Shown here: positions 55,144-64,000 of the stretch, in pieces
How the letters are laid out: the number at the start of each line of letters is the position of its first letter
How positions within the stretch are numbered: position 1 is the stretch's first letter
NCBI RefSeq assembly: GCF_003970925.1
Contig: NZ_RWJF01000001.1
Span: 428,501-492,500 of the forward strand
Length of the DNA: 64,000 nucleotides
Direction: 5' to 3'
Source: Sphingomonas ginkgonis
Lineage (GTDB): Bacteria; Pseudomonadota; Alphaproteobacteria; Sphingomonadales; Sphingomonadaceae
Position numbers and translations under genes: made by a program
The notes under the pieces: model-generated
What the model saw: only the letters and a program-made list of their open reading frames with translations
Databases searched by the model: none
What the model was told of the DNA's origin: nothing

Positions 55144-57929
55144 TGCGCGGCGCCCCAGTGCGCGCCCCAGCCGACTTCGACATCGAGCGGCACGTCGAGC
55201 GTCACGGCGGGCTCGGCGGCGGTCGCCATGACCTGCCGGACCACGGCCGCCGCTTCCTCCTCGCGGCCCTGCGGAACCTCGAGGACGAGTTCGTCGTGGA
55301 CCTGCAGCAGCATCCTGACGTCGGCGAGGCCGGCGGCGGCGAGCGCCCCGTCCATCCGCGCCATCGCCCGCTTGATGATGTCGGCGCTGGTGCCCTGGAT
55401 CGGCGCGTTGATCGCCGCCCGCTCGGCCCCGGCGCGGTGGCTCGGGTTCGACGCGCGGATGTTGGCGAAGTGGGTCTTGCGCCCGAACAGGGTGCGGGTG
55501 AAGCCATGCTCGCGGACGAAGGCGAGCGTCTCGCCGATGTAGGTCTGGATACCCGGGAACCGCTCGAAATAGCGGTCGATGATGAACTTGCCCTCTTCCT
55601 TGCTGATCCCGAGCCGGCCGGCGAGCCCCCAGCTCGAAATGCCGTAGAGGATCGCGAAATTGACCGTCTTGGCCTTGTTGCGGGCGTCGCGGTCGGCCGT
55701 CCCGAACAGCTCCTCGGCGGTCATCGAGTGGATGTCCGCGCCGTTCGCGAAGGCGTCCTTGAGCTGCGGCACGTCGGCCATGTGCGCGGCGAGCCGGAGC
55801 TCGATCTGGCTGTAGTCCGCGCTCATCAGGACATGGCCGGGCTCGGCGACGAAGGCGTCGCGGATCTTGCGCCCGAGCTCGGTGCGGATCGGGATGTTCT
55901 GGAGGTTGGGGTCGTTGGACGACAGCCGCCCGGTCTGCGCGCCAGACAGCGAGAAGCTGGTGTGGACGCGCCCGGTCTCCGGGTTGATCTGCGCCTGCAA
56001 CGCCTCGGTGTAGGTGTTCCTGAGCTTGGTCAGCTGGCGCCAGTCGAGCACCAGCCGGGCACAGCTGACGCCCTCCGCGGCGAGCCGCTCGAGCTCGTTG
56101 ACGTCGGTCGAATAGGCGCCGCTCTTGCCCTTGCGGCCGCCCTTCAGGCCCAGCCGCTCGTAGAGCACCTGGCCCAGCTGCTGCGGCGAGCCGATGGTGA
56201 AGGGGCCGCAGGCCGCCTCGTAGACCTGCTCCTCGAGCGCGGCGATCTCGGTCGAGAAGGTGGCCGAGAGGTCGGCGAGATAGTCGCGGTCGACCTTGAC
56301 GCCGCGCCGCTCCATCCGCGCGATGGTCGGGACGAGCGGCCGGTCGACCAGCTCGTAGACCCGGGTCACCCGCTCCGCCGCCAGCCGCGGCTTTAGGCGC
56401 TGCCATAGGCGGAACGTCACGTCGGCGTCCTCGCCGGCGTATTCGGTGGCGCGGTCCAGCGGCACCTGGTCGAAGGTGCACTGGTTGCGACCGCTGCCGC
56501 AGACCTCCTTGAAGCTCAGGCACTGATGCTCGAAGTGGAGCTTGGCGAGCTCGTCCAGCCCGTGCGGGTTGCGTCCGGCGTCGAGGTCGAAGCTCATCAC
56601 CAGCGTGTCGTCGAGCGGCGCCACCTCGACCCCGGCCTTGGCGAACATCGTCCAGTCGAACTTGAAGTTGTGCCCGACCTTGAGCACCGCCGGATCCTCG
56701 AGGAGCGGCTTCAGACGCTCCATCACCAGCGCCATCGGCAGCTGCTGCGGCGCCTCGCTCAGCAGGTCGCCGCCGCCATGGCCGACGGGAATGTAGCAGG
56801 CCTGGCCCGGGGCGGTCGCGAGGCTCACCCCGACCAGCTTCGCCACCACGCAGTCGATGCAGTCGGTCTCGGTGTCGAGCGCGACCACGCCGTTCGCGCG
56901 GGCCTCGGCGATCCAGCGGTCGAGCGTCGCTTCGTCGGTCACCGTCTCGTAGCGCGAGCGATCAAACGTGGTCGGCTCGGGCGGCGGCGGGGCGCTCGCC
57001 ACCACCGGGTTCAGAACCACTGCTCCGCTGCGCTGGGCGCCGCCGTTGGCGCCGTTCCCGACCATCCGGTTCAACAGCGTCTTGAAGCCCTGGTCCTCGA
57101 GAAAGGCACGCAGCGGATCGGGCGGGATGCCGTCGAGCACCAGCTCGTCGAGCGGCTGCGGCAGCGGATGGTCGCAAACCAGCCGGACCAGCTCGCGGCT
57201 CAGCCGGGCGTTGCCGGCATGGTCGATCAGCGACTGCTTGAGCTTGGGCTTCTTGATCTCCTCGGTCGAGGCGAGGACCGTCTCAAGGTCGCCGTACTGC
57301 TGGACGAGCTGGGTCGCGGTCTTGGGGCCGATCCCCGGCACGCCGGGGACATTGTCGACGCTGTCGCCCATCAGCGCCAGCACGTCGCCGACCTTCTCGG
57401 GCGGGACGCCGAACTTGTCGTGGACCTCGGCGATGCCGATCCGGCGGTCGTTCATCGTGTCGAGCATGTCGACCACGCCGTCCTCGATCAGCTGCATCAG
57501 GTCCTTGTCGGAACTGACGATGGTGACCTTCCATCCCGCCTTCTTCGCCGCGGTGACGTAGCAGGCGATGATGTCGTCCGCCTCCAGCCCATTCTCCTCG
57601 ATGCACGGCAGCGAGAAGGCGCGGGTGGCGGTGCGGATCAGCGGAAATTGCGGGACGAGATCCTCGGGCGGCGGCGGCCGGTGCGCCTTGTACTGGTCGT
57701 ACAGCTGGTTGCGGAAGGTCGACTCCGACGCATCGAGGATCACCGCCATGTGGGTCGGTCCCTCGGCCTTGGCCAGCCCGTCGGCCAGCTTCCACAGCAT
57801 GGCGGTGTAACCGTAGACGGCGCCGGCCGGCTGGCCATGGCGGTTCGTCAGCGGCGGCAGCCGGTGGTAGGCGCGGAAGATGTAGCTCGACCCGTCGACG
57901 AGGTAGAGGTGGGGCTGGGCGTCAGGCAT
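55140..57929 (-). CDS. polA: DNA polymerase I
   Basis: PolA fills gaps and removes Okazaki primers. The 929-aa protein has the 5'-3' exonuclease (LYLVDGSSYIFRAYH...), a 3'-5' exonuclease with all three motifs (ALDTETDCIDC, GHNFKFDWTMF, YAGEDADVTF) and the polymerase (DYSQIELRLAAH, KTVNFAILYG, VHDELVLEVP). Proofreading therefore looks intact. ATG 57929 gives MPDAQPHLYLVDGSSYIFRA; 65 more in-frame codons upstream look noncoding. Confidence 0.97.
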   Translation of the reverse strand: MPDAQPHLYLVDGSSYIFRAYHRLPPLTNRHGQPAGAVYGYTAMLWKLADGLAKAEGPTHMAVILDASESTFRNQLYDQYKAHRPPPPEDLVPQFPLIRTATRAFSLPCIEENGLEADDIIACYVTAAKKAGWKVTIVSSDKDLMQLIEDGVVDMLDTMNDRRIGIAEVHDKFGVPPEKVGDVLALMGDSVDNVPGVPGIGPKTATQLVQQYGDLETVLASTEEIKKPKLKQSLIDHAGNARLSRELVRLVCDHPLPQPLDELVLDGIPPDPLRAFLEDQGFKTLLNRMVGNGANGGAQRSGAVVLNPVVASAPPPPEPTTFDRSRYETVTDEATLDRWIAEARANGVVALDTETDCIDCVVAKLVGVSLATAPGQACYIPVGHGGGDLLSEAPQQLPMALVMERLKPLLEDPAVLKVGHNFKFDWTMFAKAGVEVAPLDDTLVMSFDLDAGRNPHGLDELAKLHFEHQCLSFKEVCGSGRNQCTFDQVPLDRATEYAGEDADVTFRLWQRLKPRLAAERVTRVYELVDRPLVPTIARMERRGVKVDRDYLADLSATFSTEIAALEEQVYEAACGPFTIGSPQQLGQVLYERLGLKGGRKGKSGAYSTDVNELERLAAEGVSCARLVLDWRQLTKLRNTYTEALQAQINPETGRVHTSFSLSGAQTGRLSSNDPNLQNIPIRTELGRKIRDAFVAEPGHVLMSADYSQIELRLAAHMADVPQLKDAFANGADIHSMTAEELFGTADRDARNKAKTVNFAILYGISSWGLAGRLGISKEEGKFIIDRYFERFPGIQTYIGETLAFVREHGFTRTLFGRKTHFANIRASNPSHRAGAERAAINAPIQGTSADIIKRAMARMDGALAAAGLADVRMLLQVHDELVLEVPQGREEEAAAVVRQVMATAAEPAVTLDVPLDVEVGWGAHWGAAH

Positions 57930-58152
57930 GAAGCGGCCGATGTAGCGATCCTTCGCCGCGCTTGCCAGCATGGAGGGATTCAGGGGGCTGGCGCACGCGT
58001 GCCCGGCCTTGATCGCCGGCCTCGGGCCCGCGGCGGTTCGGCTGCTGGTCCCTCCCGCGCTGAGCCTGTTCCGGGACAGAGTGGTCGCCAGCCGCTGGGC
58101 GCCGGTCTGACGGAAGCCGCACACTTGCCATGACCGGGCTCCGTCATTCGGA

Positions 58153-59943
58153 TCAGCGACCGGCGGGTCGAGTGTCGATCAGGTACCATTTTGACGGCGG
58201 GAAGGCGCTCGATCGATAGACGACCCGCCACGCTCCCGACCGCACCTTCCCGACGATCAGCGCGTCGAGCCGGCGGTGCGGCAGGGGTCGACCCTGGTTG
58301 AAGATCCGCTCGTGCAGTTCCAGCACCGCGAGCTGCCGCTGGTAGAAGATGTACGGTGGCGGCGCGGAGATCAGTCCCTGCTCGATTTCGCGGATCTGGG
58401 TGGCCGTGGAGGTGTCGAAAAAGGTCTGGACGACGCCGTGCCACAGCGGGATCCGGCAGTAATAATTGGCGAAGGAATAGGGCAGCGAGAGCATCGCTTG
58501 CCCGGGCCGAACGGTCCGGCAGACTGGCTCGACCAGCTCCAGCACCGGCCGAGGCAAGTAATGCGGCCCATTCCGCGCATCGTTCGCCAGGACTTCGCTG
58601 GAGAGCAGGGGTGGGAGTTGGTAGGTTAGCCAGCTGAAGGGGTTGTCGACGCGGTAGCTTAACCCGCTCGCCGCCATCAGCGCCAGCAGCGCCGACCAGC
58701 CGGCCCCATAGGCGGGATCGGCCGGCCGCAGCGCCAGGGTCGCCGGAACCAGCGCCACCGCGAGAGGAAAGTAGAGCCCGTGGAAATCGCCGCCGGTGCT
58801 GAGCCCGCCGGTCAGGAACAGCAGCACGGCGTAGGACAGCAGCAGCAGCGCGGCGCCGGTAGGCCAGGACGGGCGGGGCCGCAGCGTCGCCGCCGCGAGC
58901 CCGGCCAGGAACCCCGCGAGGCACAGGAGAAATCCGCCGGCGAGCAGCGGGACGAACGGGTCGGGCGGATAGGCGATCAGCAGCACGAACCAGAACAGCC
59001 CGGCGACGAGCACCGCGACCTGCGCCGCGCGGCGCGAGCCCGCCCGGCGCACCGCCGCCCGCAGCAAGCCGCCGAGCAGGACACAGGCGAGCCCGCCGAG
59101 AAGCAGTGGCTTGAGCCGGTGCGGCAGGAGGAAGCGGGCGGCGCTGTCGAGCAGCCGCGGCGGAGTCAGCAGAAGCGAGCCGCCGCCCTTGGCCGAGGAA
59201 GCCTGGCGGATGGTCAGGTCGAACCAGGTCGCCGGGGTCTCGTCGACCAGCAGCAGGCACAGCAGAAGCACCCCGGCGAACCCGGCGAGTCCCAGCAGGA
59301 CGGAGCGCAGCAGCCGCGTCGACCATCCCTGCCGAACCACCAGGATCACCGCGACCGCGCCGCCGACCGCCAGCCCCTCGTTGATCCGGGTGAGCAGCGC
59401 CAGCGCGGTAAGCGCCCCCTGCGCCAGCGCGAATCCGCGCTCGCCGATCTCGTCATGGAGGAAGCGCAGGGACAGCAGCAGCGACGCCAGCACCAGCGTC
59501 TCGGCCAGCGCATGATAGTCGTCGAAGCGCGACGCTTCGAAGTGGATGGCAGTGAAGAAGAGCGCGAGGGTGAGGATCGCCGCCTGCAGCGGGGAGCGGC
59601 TGACCCGGCGCGCGATCGCGGCGATCAGCCAGACTTCCGCCAGCAAAACGGCGACGAACGGCAGCTTCTGCCCGTACAGCCCCGCCGGAAGCCAGTTCGC
59701 CGCCGCCTCGGCGACCAGCGGGAACAGGGGCTGCTGGTGGAGCTCGAGGTCGGAGTAGATCCGCCGCCCCGCGGCCATCTGCTCGCCATAGAGCATCCAG
59801 GTGCCGTCTCCGGGACCCACCACGAGCAGCAGGCAGAGCAGGCCGAAGGCGACGCAGAGCAGCGGCGCGAGCCAGGCGAGCGTCGCCCACAGCCGCGACA
59901 AACCGCCTGTCCCGGTCGCCGCCGGCGCTTGTTCGACCCCCAT
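58153..59943 (-). CDS. Polytopic GT-C-like membrane protein (glycosyltransferase 39-like)
   Basis: The 596-aa protein has about eleven helices. Its first extracytoplasmic loop has a GT39-style segment (GDGTWMLYGEQMAAGRRIYSDLELHQQPLFP), and SRFDDYHALAETLVLASLLLSLRF follows. It has a C-terminal soluble part (about 480-590). The family assignment is by pattern only. It may transfer a sugar or lipid-linked group to an envelope target. I chose ATG 59943 rather than an upstream extension, leaving promoter space to the divergent HTH gene. Confidence 0.6.
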   Translation of the reverse strand: MGVEQAPAATGTGGLSRLWATLAWLAPLLCVAFGLLCLLLVVGPGDGTWMLYGEQMAAGRRIYSDLELHQQPLFPLVAEAAANWLPAGLYGQKLPFVAVLLAEVWLIAAIARRVSRSPLQAAILTLALFFTAIHFEASRFDDYHALAETLVLASLLLSLRFLHDEIGERGFALAQGALTALALLTRINEGLAVGGAVAVILVVRQGWSTRLLRSVLLGLAGFAGVLLLCLLLVDETPATWFDLTIRQASSAKGGGSLLLTPPRLLDSAARFLLPHRLKPLLLGGLACVLLGGLLRAAVRRAGSRRAAQVAVLVAGLFWFVLLIAYPPDPFVPLLAGGFLLCLAGFLAGLAAATLRPRPSWPTGAALLLLSYAVLLFLTGGLSTGGDFHGLYFPLAVALVPATLALRPADPAYGAGWSALLALMAASGLSYRVDNPFSWLTYQLPPLLSSEVLANDARNGPHYLPRPVLELVEPVCRTVRPGQAMLSLPYSFANYYCRIPLWHGVVQTFFDTSTATQIREIEQGLISAPPPYIFYQRQLAVLELHERIFNQGRPLPHRRLDALIVGKVRSGAWRVVYRSSAFPPSKWYLIDTRPAGR

Positions 59944-60037
59944 GACGCCAACCTGTCCGACTTTCCGCGCCGGTGCAAACGCGCGCCGGCCGACGCTTTG
60001 CGCTTGCTCTCGCCGCGTAAAGGCCGTCAGTGGCGCC

Positions 60038-60217
60038 ATGGCTGAGAAGTTCGAACGTCACAAACAGGCCTGGACGCCCGAGGAGCTGGACAAGCTCAGG
60101 CGGCTGGCGGCCAAGGGCATGGGGCTGAAGGCGATCGCCAAGGCGCTGACCCGAAGCGAGGAGTCGACCCAGGCGCGGGCCAAGCAGGACGGGATCAAGA
60201 TCGCCAAGCTGCGCTGA
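60038..60217 (+). CDS. Tiny Myb/SANT-like HTH protein
   Basis: The 59-aa protein (HKQAWTPEELDKLRRLAAKGMGLKAIAKAL) looks like a single Myb/SANT-type helix-turn-helix, with a basic C-terminal part RSEESTQARAKQDGIKIAK. Small proteins of this sort are common in sphingomonads and are unstudied to my knowledge. It is divergent from the GT-C-like gene (94 nt between starts), so it may control it. Confidence 0.65.
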   Translation: MAEKFERHKQAWTPEELDKLRRLAAKGMGLKAIAKALTRSEESTQARAKQDGIKIAKLR

Positions 60218-60309
60218 TCCCGGCGCCCCTGCGCCGCGCCGGCCGGACCGCCGGTCGCAACCAACGACCACCGGAGGCGCTTACCCCTTCAGGTGACGGC
60301 AGAGGGACC

Positions 60310-60978
60310 ATGCTGGACGGCAGCGGCAGCGAACGAAAGACGGACCGGGCGGAGGCGTTCAGCGACGCGGTGTTGGCGATCGCCATCACCCTCCCCGTGC
60401 TCGACCTCCACCTGCCCGAGCCGTCCCGCGGCACGCTGAAGGACCAGTTCCTCGAGCTCGGCCCGCAGTTCCTGGCCTACGCGATGAGCTTCGTCGTGAT
60501 CGGCGTCTACTGGGCCTATTCGCACTTCAGCGGCAAGCTGTGGCGCAAGACCGATCATTTCTTCAATCTGCTGACCCTGCTGTTCCTCGGCACGGTCAGC
60601 ATCACGCCCTTCCCGGCGCGGCCGTTCATCGACCATCTCGGCGACCCGGCGAACGCGGCGACCGGGGCGATCGTCTACGCCTGGGTGCTGACCTTTCCCG
60701 CGCTGGTCTGGCTGGTCCGCTGGTTCTACGGCTCGACCCGCGGCCTGCTCGACCCCCGTCTCGACCACGGTTTCGTCCGGCGGACGAGCATCAAATACGG
60801 CCTGACCACGCTGTGCTGCCTGACCGGCGCGATCGTCGCCACCGTCGCCGAGTGGCGGGTCGGGATCGCGCTCGTCGCCGCCGCCACGCTCGTCTACCTG
60901 CTCCCGCCGATGGCCCCGACCTACAAGCCGGGCGAGGAGCCGGGCAGCGATATCGAGGAAGCGGACGAGCCGAACTGA
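60310..60978 (+). CDS. TMEM175/DUF1211-like potassium channel
   Basis: The 222-aa protein begins with a cytoplasmic stretch then RAEAFSDAVLAIAITLPVLDL, the RxxxFSD motif of the TMEM175 family. It continues with about six hydrophobic helices and a basic/acidic C-terminal tail. Bacterial TMEM175 proteins are leak-type potassium channels. GAGGGA precedes the ATG. It converges on nadB, 9 nt between stops. Confidence 0.85.
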   Translation: MLDGSGSERKTDRAEAFSDAVLAIAITLPVLDLHLPEPSRGTLKDQFLELGPQFLAYAMSFVVIGVYWAYSHFSGKLWRKTDHFFNLLTLLFLGTVSITPFPARPFIDHLGDPANAATGAIVYAWVLTFPALVWLVRWFYGSTRGLLDPRLDHGFVRRTSIKYGLTTLCCLTGAIVATVAEWRVGIALVAAATLVYLLPPMAPTYKPGEEPGSDIEEADEPN

Positions 60979-60987
60979 GCGCCGCCG

Positions 60988-62568
60988 CTAGGGTACCAGC
61001 ACCGTGTCGACGGCTTCGGGAAGCGTGCGGGGGTAGTCGAGAACGTAGTGGAGGCCGCGGCTCTCGTGGCGGCTGAGGGCCGAGCGGATGATGAGGTCGG
61101 CGACCTCGACCAGGTTGCGCAGCTCGATCAGGTCGGGCGTCACGCGGAAATGGGCGTAATAGTCGCGCACTTCCTGCCGCAGCATGTCGATGCGGTGCTT
61201 GGCCCGCTCGAGCCGCTTGGTGGTGCGGACGATCCCGACGAAGTTCCACATGAAGCGGCGGATCTCGCCCCAGCACTGCTGGATGACGACCTCCTCGTCG
61301 CTGTTGGTGACCCGGCTTTCGTCCCACTCGCGGATCGCCGGCACCGCCGGAAGCGAATCCCAGTGCGCGTCGATGTGCTGCGCGGCCGCCTCGCCGAAGA
61401 CGAGGCACTCGAGCAGCGAGTTGGAGGCGAGCCGGTTGGCCCCGTGAAGCCCCGACTGGGTCACCTCGCCCGCGGCGTAGAGCCCGGGCGCGTCGGTGCA
61501 GCCGTGCGGGTCCACCAGCACCCCGCCGCAGGTATAGTGCTGGGCCGGGACGACGGGGATCGGCTGGCGGGTGATGTCGATGCCCAGCCCCATCAGCTTG
61601 TCGTAGATGTTGGGGAAGTGGCCGCGGACGAAGTCGGGCTCGCGGTGGCTGATGTCGAGGTGGACATAGTCGAGCCCGAGCCGCTTGATCTCGTGGTCGA
61701 TGGCGCGGGCGACCACGTCGCGCGGGGCGAGCTCGGCCCGCTCGTCGAAGCGCGGCATGAAGCGCTCGCCGGTGGTCGGGAGCTTGAGCTGGCCGCCTTC
61801 GCCGCGGACCGCCTCGGTGATCAGGAAGTTCTTGACTGCAAGATTGTAGAGGCAGGTCGGATGGAACTGCATCATCTCCATGTTGGAGACCCGGCAGCCC
61901 GCCCGCCACGCCATGGCGATGCCGTCGCCGGTCGCCCCGCGCGGAGCGGTCGAATAGAGATAGGCGCGCCCCGCTCCGCCGCTGGCGAGGATCGTCGCGC
62001 GGGCGGTCAGCGTCTCCACCCGGCGGGTCTTGCGGTTGTAGGCGTAGAGGCCGTGCACCGCGCCGCTGGTCGAGAAGCTCGTCGCATGGCGCCCGGTGAC
62101 GAGGTCGATCGCGACCATGTCGGGAACCAGCGTGATGTTCGGGTGGGCGACCGCCGCCTTTTCGAGCGCCTGCTGGACGGCATGGCCGGTGGCGTCGGCG
62201 ACATGGACGATCCGGCGGTGGCTGTGCCCGCCCTCGCGGGTCAGGTGGAGCGCGCCGGCCTCCTCGGCGAAGGGAACGCCGAGCTCGATCAGCCGCTGGA
62301 TCGCGGCCGGCGCCTCGCCGACCACCTGCTCGACCACGCCCAAGTTGTTGAGCCCGGCGCCGGCGATCATCGTGTCGCGGACGTGCGCCTCGAAACTGTC
62401 GCCTTCCTCGAGCACCGCGGCGATCCCGCCCTGCGCCCAGCCAGTCGCGCCCTCGCCGAGCGCGCCCTTGGCAATCACTCCGACGCGCCGGTTGGGGGCG
62501 AGGTTCAGGGCGGCGGTGAGGCCAGCCGCGCCGCTGCCGACGATGAGGACGTCGAAGTCGAGGCTCAC
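60988..62568 (-). CDS. nadB: L-aspartate oxidase
   Basis: NadB oxidises aspartate to iminoaspartate for quinolinate synthesis. The 526-aa protein has FAD-binding FDVLIVGSGAAGLTAALNL, REGGHSHRRIVH, and HYTCGGVLVDPHG near the FAD site. The C-terminal three-helix domain has RNLVEVADLIIRSALSRHESRG. The GTG at 62568 overlaps the ABC ATPase stop (GTGA), which suggests co-transcription. nadA and nadC are not in the window. Confidence 0.93.
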   Translation of the reverse strand: MSLDFDVLIVGSGAAGLTAALNLAPNRRVGVIAKGALGEGATGWAQGGIAAVLEEGDSFEAHVRDTMIAGAGLNNLGVVEQVVGEAPAAIQRLIELGVPFAEEAGALHLTREGGHSHRRIVHVADATGHAVQQALEKAAVAHPNITLVPDMVAIDLVTGRHATSFSTSGAVHGLYAYNRKTRRVETLTARATILASGGAGRAYLYSTAPRGATGDGIAMAWRAGCRVSNMEMMQFHPTCLYNLAVKNFLITEAVRGEGGQLKLPTTGERFMPRFDERAELAPRDVVARAIDHEIKRLGLDYVHLDISHREPDFVRGHFPNIYDKLMGLGIDITRQPIPVVPAQHYTCGGVLVDPHGCTDAPGLYAAGEVTQSGLHGANRLASNSLLECLVFGEAAAQHIDAHWDSLPAVPAIREWDESRVTNSDEEVVIQQCWGEIRRFMWNFVGIVRTTKRLERAKHRIDMLRQEVRDYYAHFRVTPDLIELRNLVEVADLIIRSALSRHESRGLHYVLDYPRTLPEAVDTVLVP

Positions 62569-63506
62569 GCCGCCTCGCCCCGCGTGAGCTCGAGGAACAC
62601 GTCCTCGAGGTCGGGATCGCGGGTCGAGACGTCGACGATCTGCAGCCCGGCGCCGGTCAGCGCGGCGAGCACCTCGCCGGCGTTGACCCGGTCCTTGGCG
62701 TAGGTGATCGCCACCTGTCGCTCGCCGAGCAGCTCGATCTTGTCGAAGCAGCGGTTCTCGGGGACCTGCGTGAGATCGCGGTCGACCGTCACCACCACAT
62801 TCTTGGACTGGGCGCGGCCGACCAGCTCGCGAGTCGGCTCGTTGGCGACGACCCGGCCGTGGTTGATGATGGCGATCCGGTCGCAGAGCTGCTCGGCTTC
62901 CTCGAGGTAGTGGGTGGTGAGGACAACCGTCACCCCCTCCTGGTTGAGCCGCTTCACATAGTCCCACAGCTGCTGGCGGAGCTCGATGTCGACCCCGGCG
63001 GTGGGCTCGTCGAGGACGAGGATCGGCGGGGAATGGACCATCGCCTTGGCCACCAGCAGCCGGCGTTTCATGCCGCCCGACAGGGTCCGGGCGTAGGCGT
63101 TGGCCTTGTCGGTGAGGTGCATCGCGGCAAGCAGCGCGTCGCTCTGCCGCTCGGCCTTGGGGACGCCGTAGAGCCCGGCCTGGATCTCCAGCGCCTCGCG
63201 CGGGGTGAAGAAGGGGTCAAAGAGGATTTCCTGCGGGACGATGCCGATCGACAGCTTGGCGTTGCGCGGGTGCTGGTCGATGTCGAAGCCCCAGATCGAG
63301 ACCTTGCCCTCGGTCTTCATGACCAGCCCGGCCATGATGTTGATCATCGTCGACTTGCCCGCGCCGTTGGGGCCGAGCAGCCCGAAGATGCGTCCGCGCG
63401 GGATCTCCAGGTTGATGTCGTCGAGCGCGCGCTTCACCGGCGCGCCCTTGCTCGTGTAGGTCTTGCCGAGGCCCTCGATGCGGATGGCGGCGCTGTCGCT
63501 GGTCAT
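62565..63506 (-). CDS. ABC-2 type transporter ATPase
   Basis: The 313-aa ATPase has Walker A LLGPNGAGKSTMINIM, Q-loop GIVPQEILFDPFFTPREAL, signature LSGGMKRRLLVAKA, Walker B ILVLDEPTAGVD and switch His in TTHYLEEAE. It resembles the YadG subgroup of exporters. The permease is not adjacent on the nadB side. It is possibly part of an operon with nadB only by overlap. Confidence 0.88.
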   Translation of the reverse strand: MTSDSAAIRIEGLGKTYTSKGAPVKRALDDINLEIPRGRIFGLLGPNGAGKSTMINIMAGLVMKTEGKVSIWGFDIDQHPRNAKLSIGIVPQEILFDPFFTPREALEIQAGLYGVPKAERQSDALLAAMHLTDKANAYARTLSGGMKRRLLVAKAMVHSPPILVLDEPTAGVDIELRQQLWDYVKRLNQEGVTVVLTTHYLEEAEQLCDRIAIINHGRVVANEPTRELVGRAQSKNVVVTVDRDLTQVPENRCFDKIELLGERQVAITYAKDRVNAGEVLAALTGAGLQIVDVSTRDPDLEDVFLELTRGEAA

Positions 63507-63564
63507 GGGGCAAGCGCATAGCGAGCGCCGCCAGCGCGCGCAAAGGCGGAAGGCTTACCGCGGT

Positions 63565-63608
63565 GTTAACCCTGATCGGTAGGGTGGATTTGAGCTTAAC
63601 CAGCTTAA
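63565..63608 (+). promoter_or_regulatory. GTTAAC/TTAA-containing upstream region of DUF4402 gene 4
   Basis: GTTAAC (63565), TTAAC (63596) and TTAAG (63605) precede the DUF4402 gene at 63621. The first and last TTAA are 39 nt apart, close to the 38-nt spacing in the two other DUF4402 leaders. GGTTAATGC and CCTCAC are not conserved. Confidence 0.3.
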
Positions 63609-63620
63609 GCAAAGCGCCGC

Positions 63621-64000
63621 ATGCGTCTCTCCCTGCCTTTTGCGTTCGTCGCCGCCTCGCTGCTGTCCGCCGCGAGCCCCGCGACGGCGGCCCGGGTCGC
63701 CGCCAACCCGCCGGCGACCGCCAACGCGCTGCTGATCAAGCCGCTCACCTTCTTCAAGCTCGACGACATGGACTTCGCCATGCTCGCCGCGCCGGCGGCG
63801 GGGACCGCGGTCATCGACCCCAACAGCAACACGATGACGACGACCGGCGGGGTGGTCGCGGTCAGCGGGACTCCGCACGCGGCGCAGTTCCAGGGCGCGA
63901 CCGTCTCCAGCTCGGTGGTCAACATCAAGGTTCCGGTCGGCTCGGTCACCCTCACCCGCCAGGGCGGGACCGAGACGATGACGGTCAGCAACTTCACCGT
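63621..64000 (+). CDS. DUF4402 secreted protein 4 (partial, runs off the window)
   Basis: The first 126 residues are present. A signal peptide (MRLSLPFAFVAASLLSAASP) is followed by KPLTFFKLDDMDFAMLAAP, resembling the LxLNFG-type first strand of DUF4402, and later VSGTPHAAQFQGATV. No stop occurs before position 64000. It is probably a subunit or homolog related to the locus at 15-21 kb, 43 kb away. Confidence 0.75.
   Translation, partial: MRLSLPFAFVAASLLSAASPATAARVAANPPATANALLIKPLTFFKLDDMDFAMLAAPAAGTAVIDPNSNTMTTTGGVVAVSGTPHAAQFQGATVSSSVVNIKVPVGSVTLTRQGGTETMTVSNFT

Noticed and set aside
1..64000. CRISPR arrays, insertion sequences, prophage or integrated element
   Set aside because: No spaced direct repeats, transposase, integrase or phage structural gene was seen. 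The single tRNA shows no duplicated 3' end suggesting an attachment site.

Overview
This window looks like chromosomal DNA of a high-GC alphaproteobacterium, most likely a sphingomonad. The evidence is the dense use of G/C-ending codons, the gene order mnmE / rho / hemJ-hemE // maf-coaE-dnaQ / hpf / ptsN, DUF4402 proteins beside a pilus-type chaperone, a ScfR/RamB-type regulator beside glyoxylate-shunt genes, and many ATGA/GTGA stop-start overlaps. I see no insertion sequence, prophage, CRISPR array or rRNA. One tRNA (tRNA-Leu, anticodon GAG) is present. Almost the whole window is core genome.

The left end appears to be next to the chromosome origin. A perfect 16-bp parS palindrome lies at 91-106, directly after the mnmE stop. 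The divergent hemE/maf intergenic region (5169-5458) has an AT-rich stretch, a DnaA-box-like site and nine GANTC (CcrM methylation) sites in 150 bp. I propose it as oriC. Genes left of it run leftward (hemE, hemJ, rho, terC, mnmE). The genes right of it at first run rightward (maf, coaE, dnaQ, hpf, ptsN, a PaaI-type thioesterase, DUF1491, a SleB-type hydrolase, mmcB).

10.7-24.6 kb carries envelope and repair genes: an ankyrin protein, a YcgN-type Cys-cluster protein, a YgjP/SprT-type metallopeptidase, a class A PBP and msrB. Next comes a putative surface-appendage locus: three DUF4402 secreted proteins, a PapD-like chaperone and a 921-aa usher-like outer-membrane protein. A fourth DUF4402 gene runs off the right end of the window. 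After the tRNA come a small exported protein, an MJ0042 zinc-ribbon membrane protein, and the ftsE-ftsX-ydcF-plsC overlapping operon.

25-36 kb: pheS-pheT and rpmI-rplT lie on the same strand but are separated by a 6.7-kb block. That block holds a DUF5996 protein, a ScfR/RamB-type regulator, DUF4170, isocitrate lyase and malate synthase G, so it is a self-contained glyoxylate-shunt module. 36-48 kb: an SDR oxidoreductase, prs, nadE, gltX, a TonB-like protein, ribD, a 2OG-Fe(II) oxygenase, the hemC-hemD-mitofilin-like operon, tsaD-gpsA and a DUF1674 protein. 48-64 kb: rsmB-rpe-heparinase-purH, a palindromic intergenic repeat, polA with a polysaccharide flippase, a GT-C-like membrane protein, a tiny Myb-like HTH protein, a TMEM175-like channel, nadB and an ABC ATPase.

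The observations most worth checking are the GANTC-dense origin candidate, the DUF4402 chaperone-usher locus with its duplicated, identically spaced promoter module, and the glyoxylate module with an inverted repeat in its divergent promoter region.
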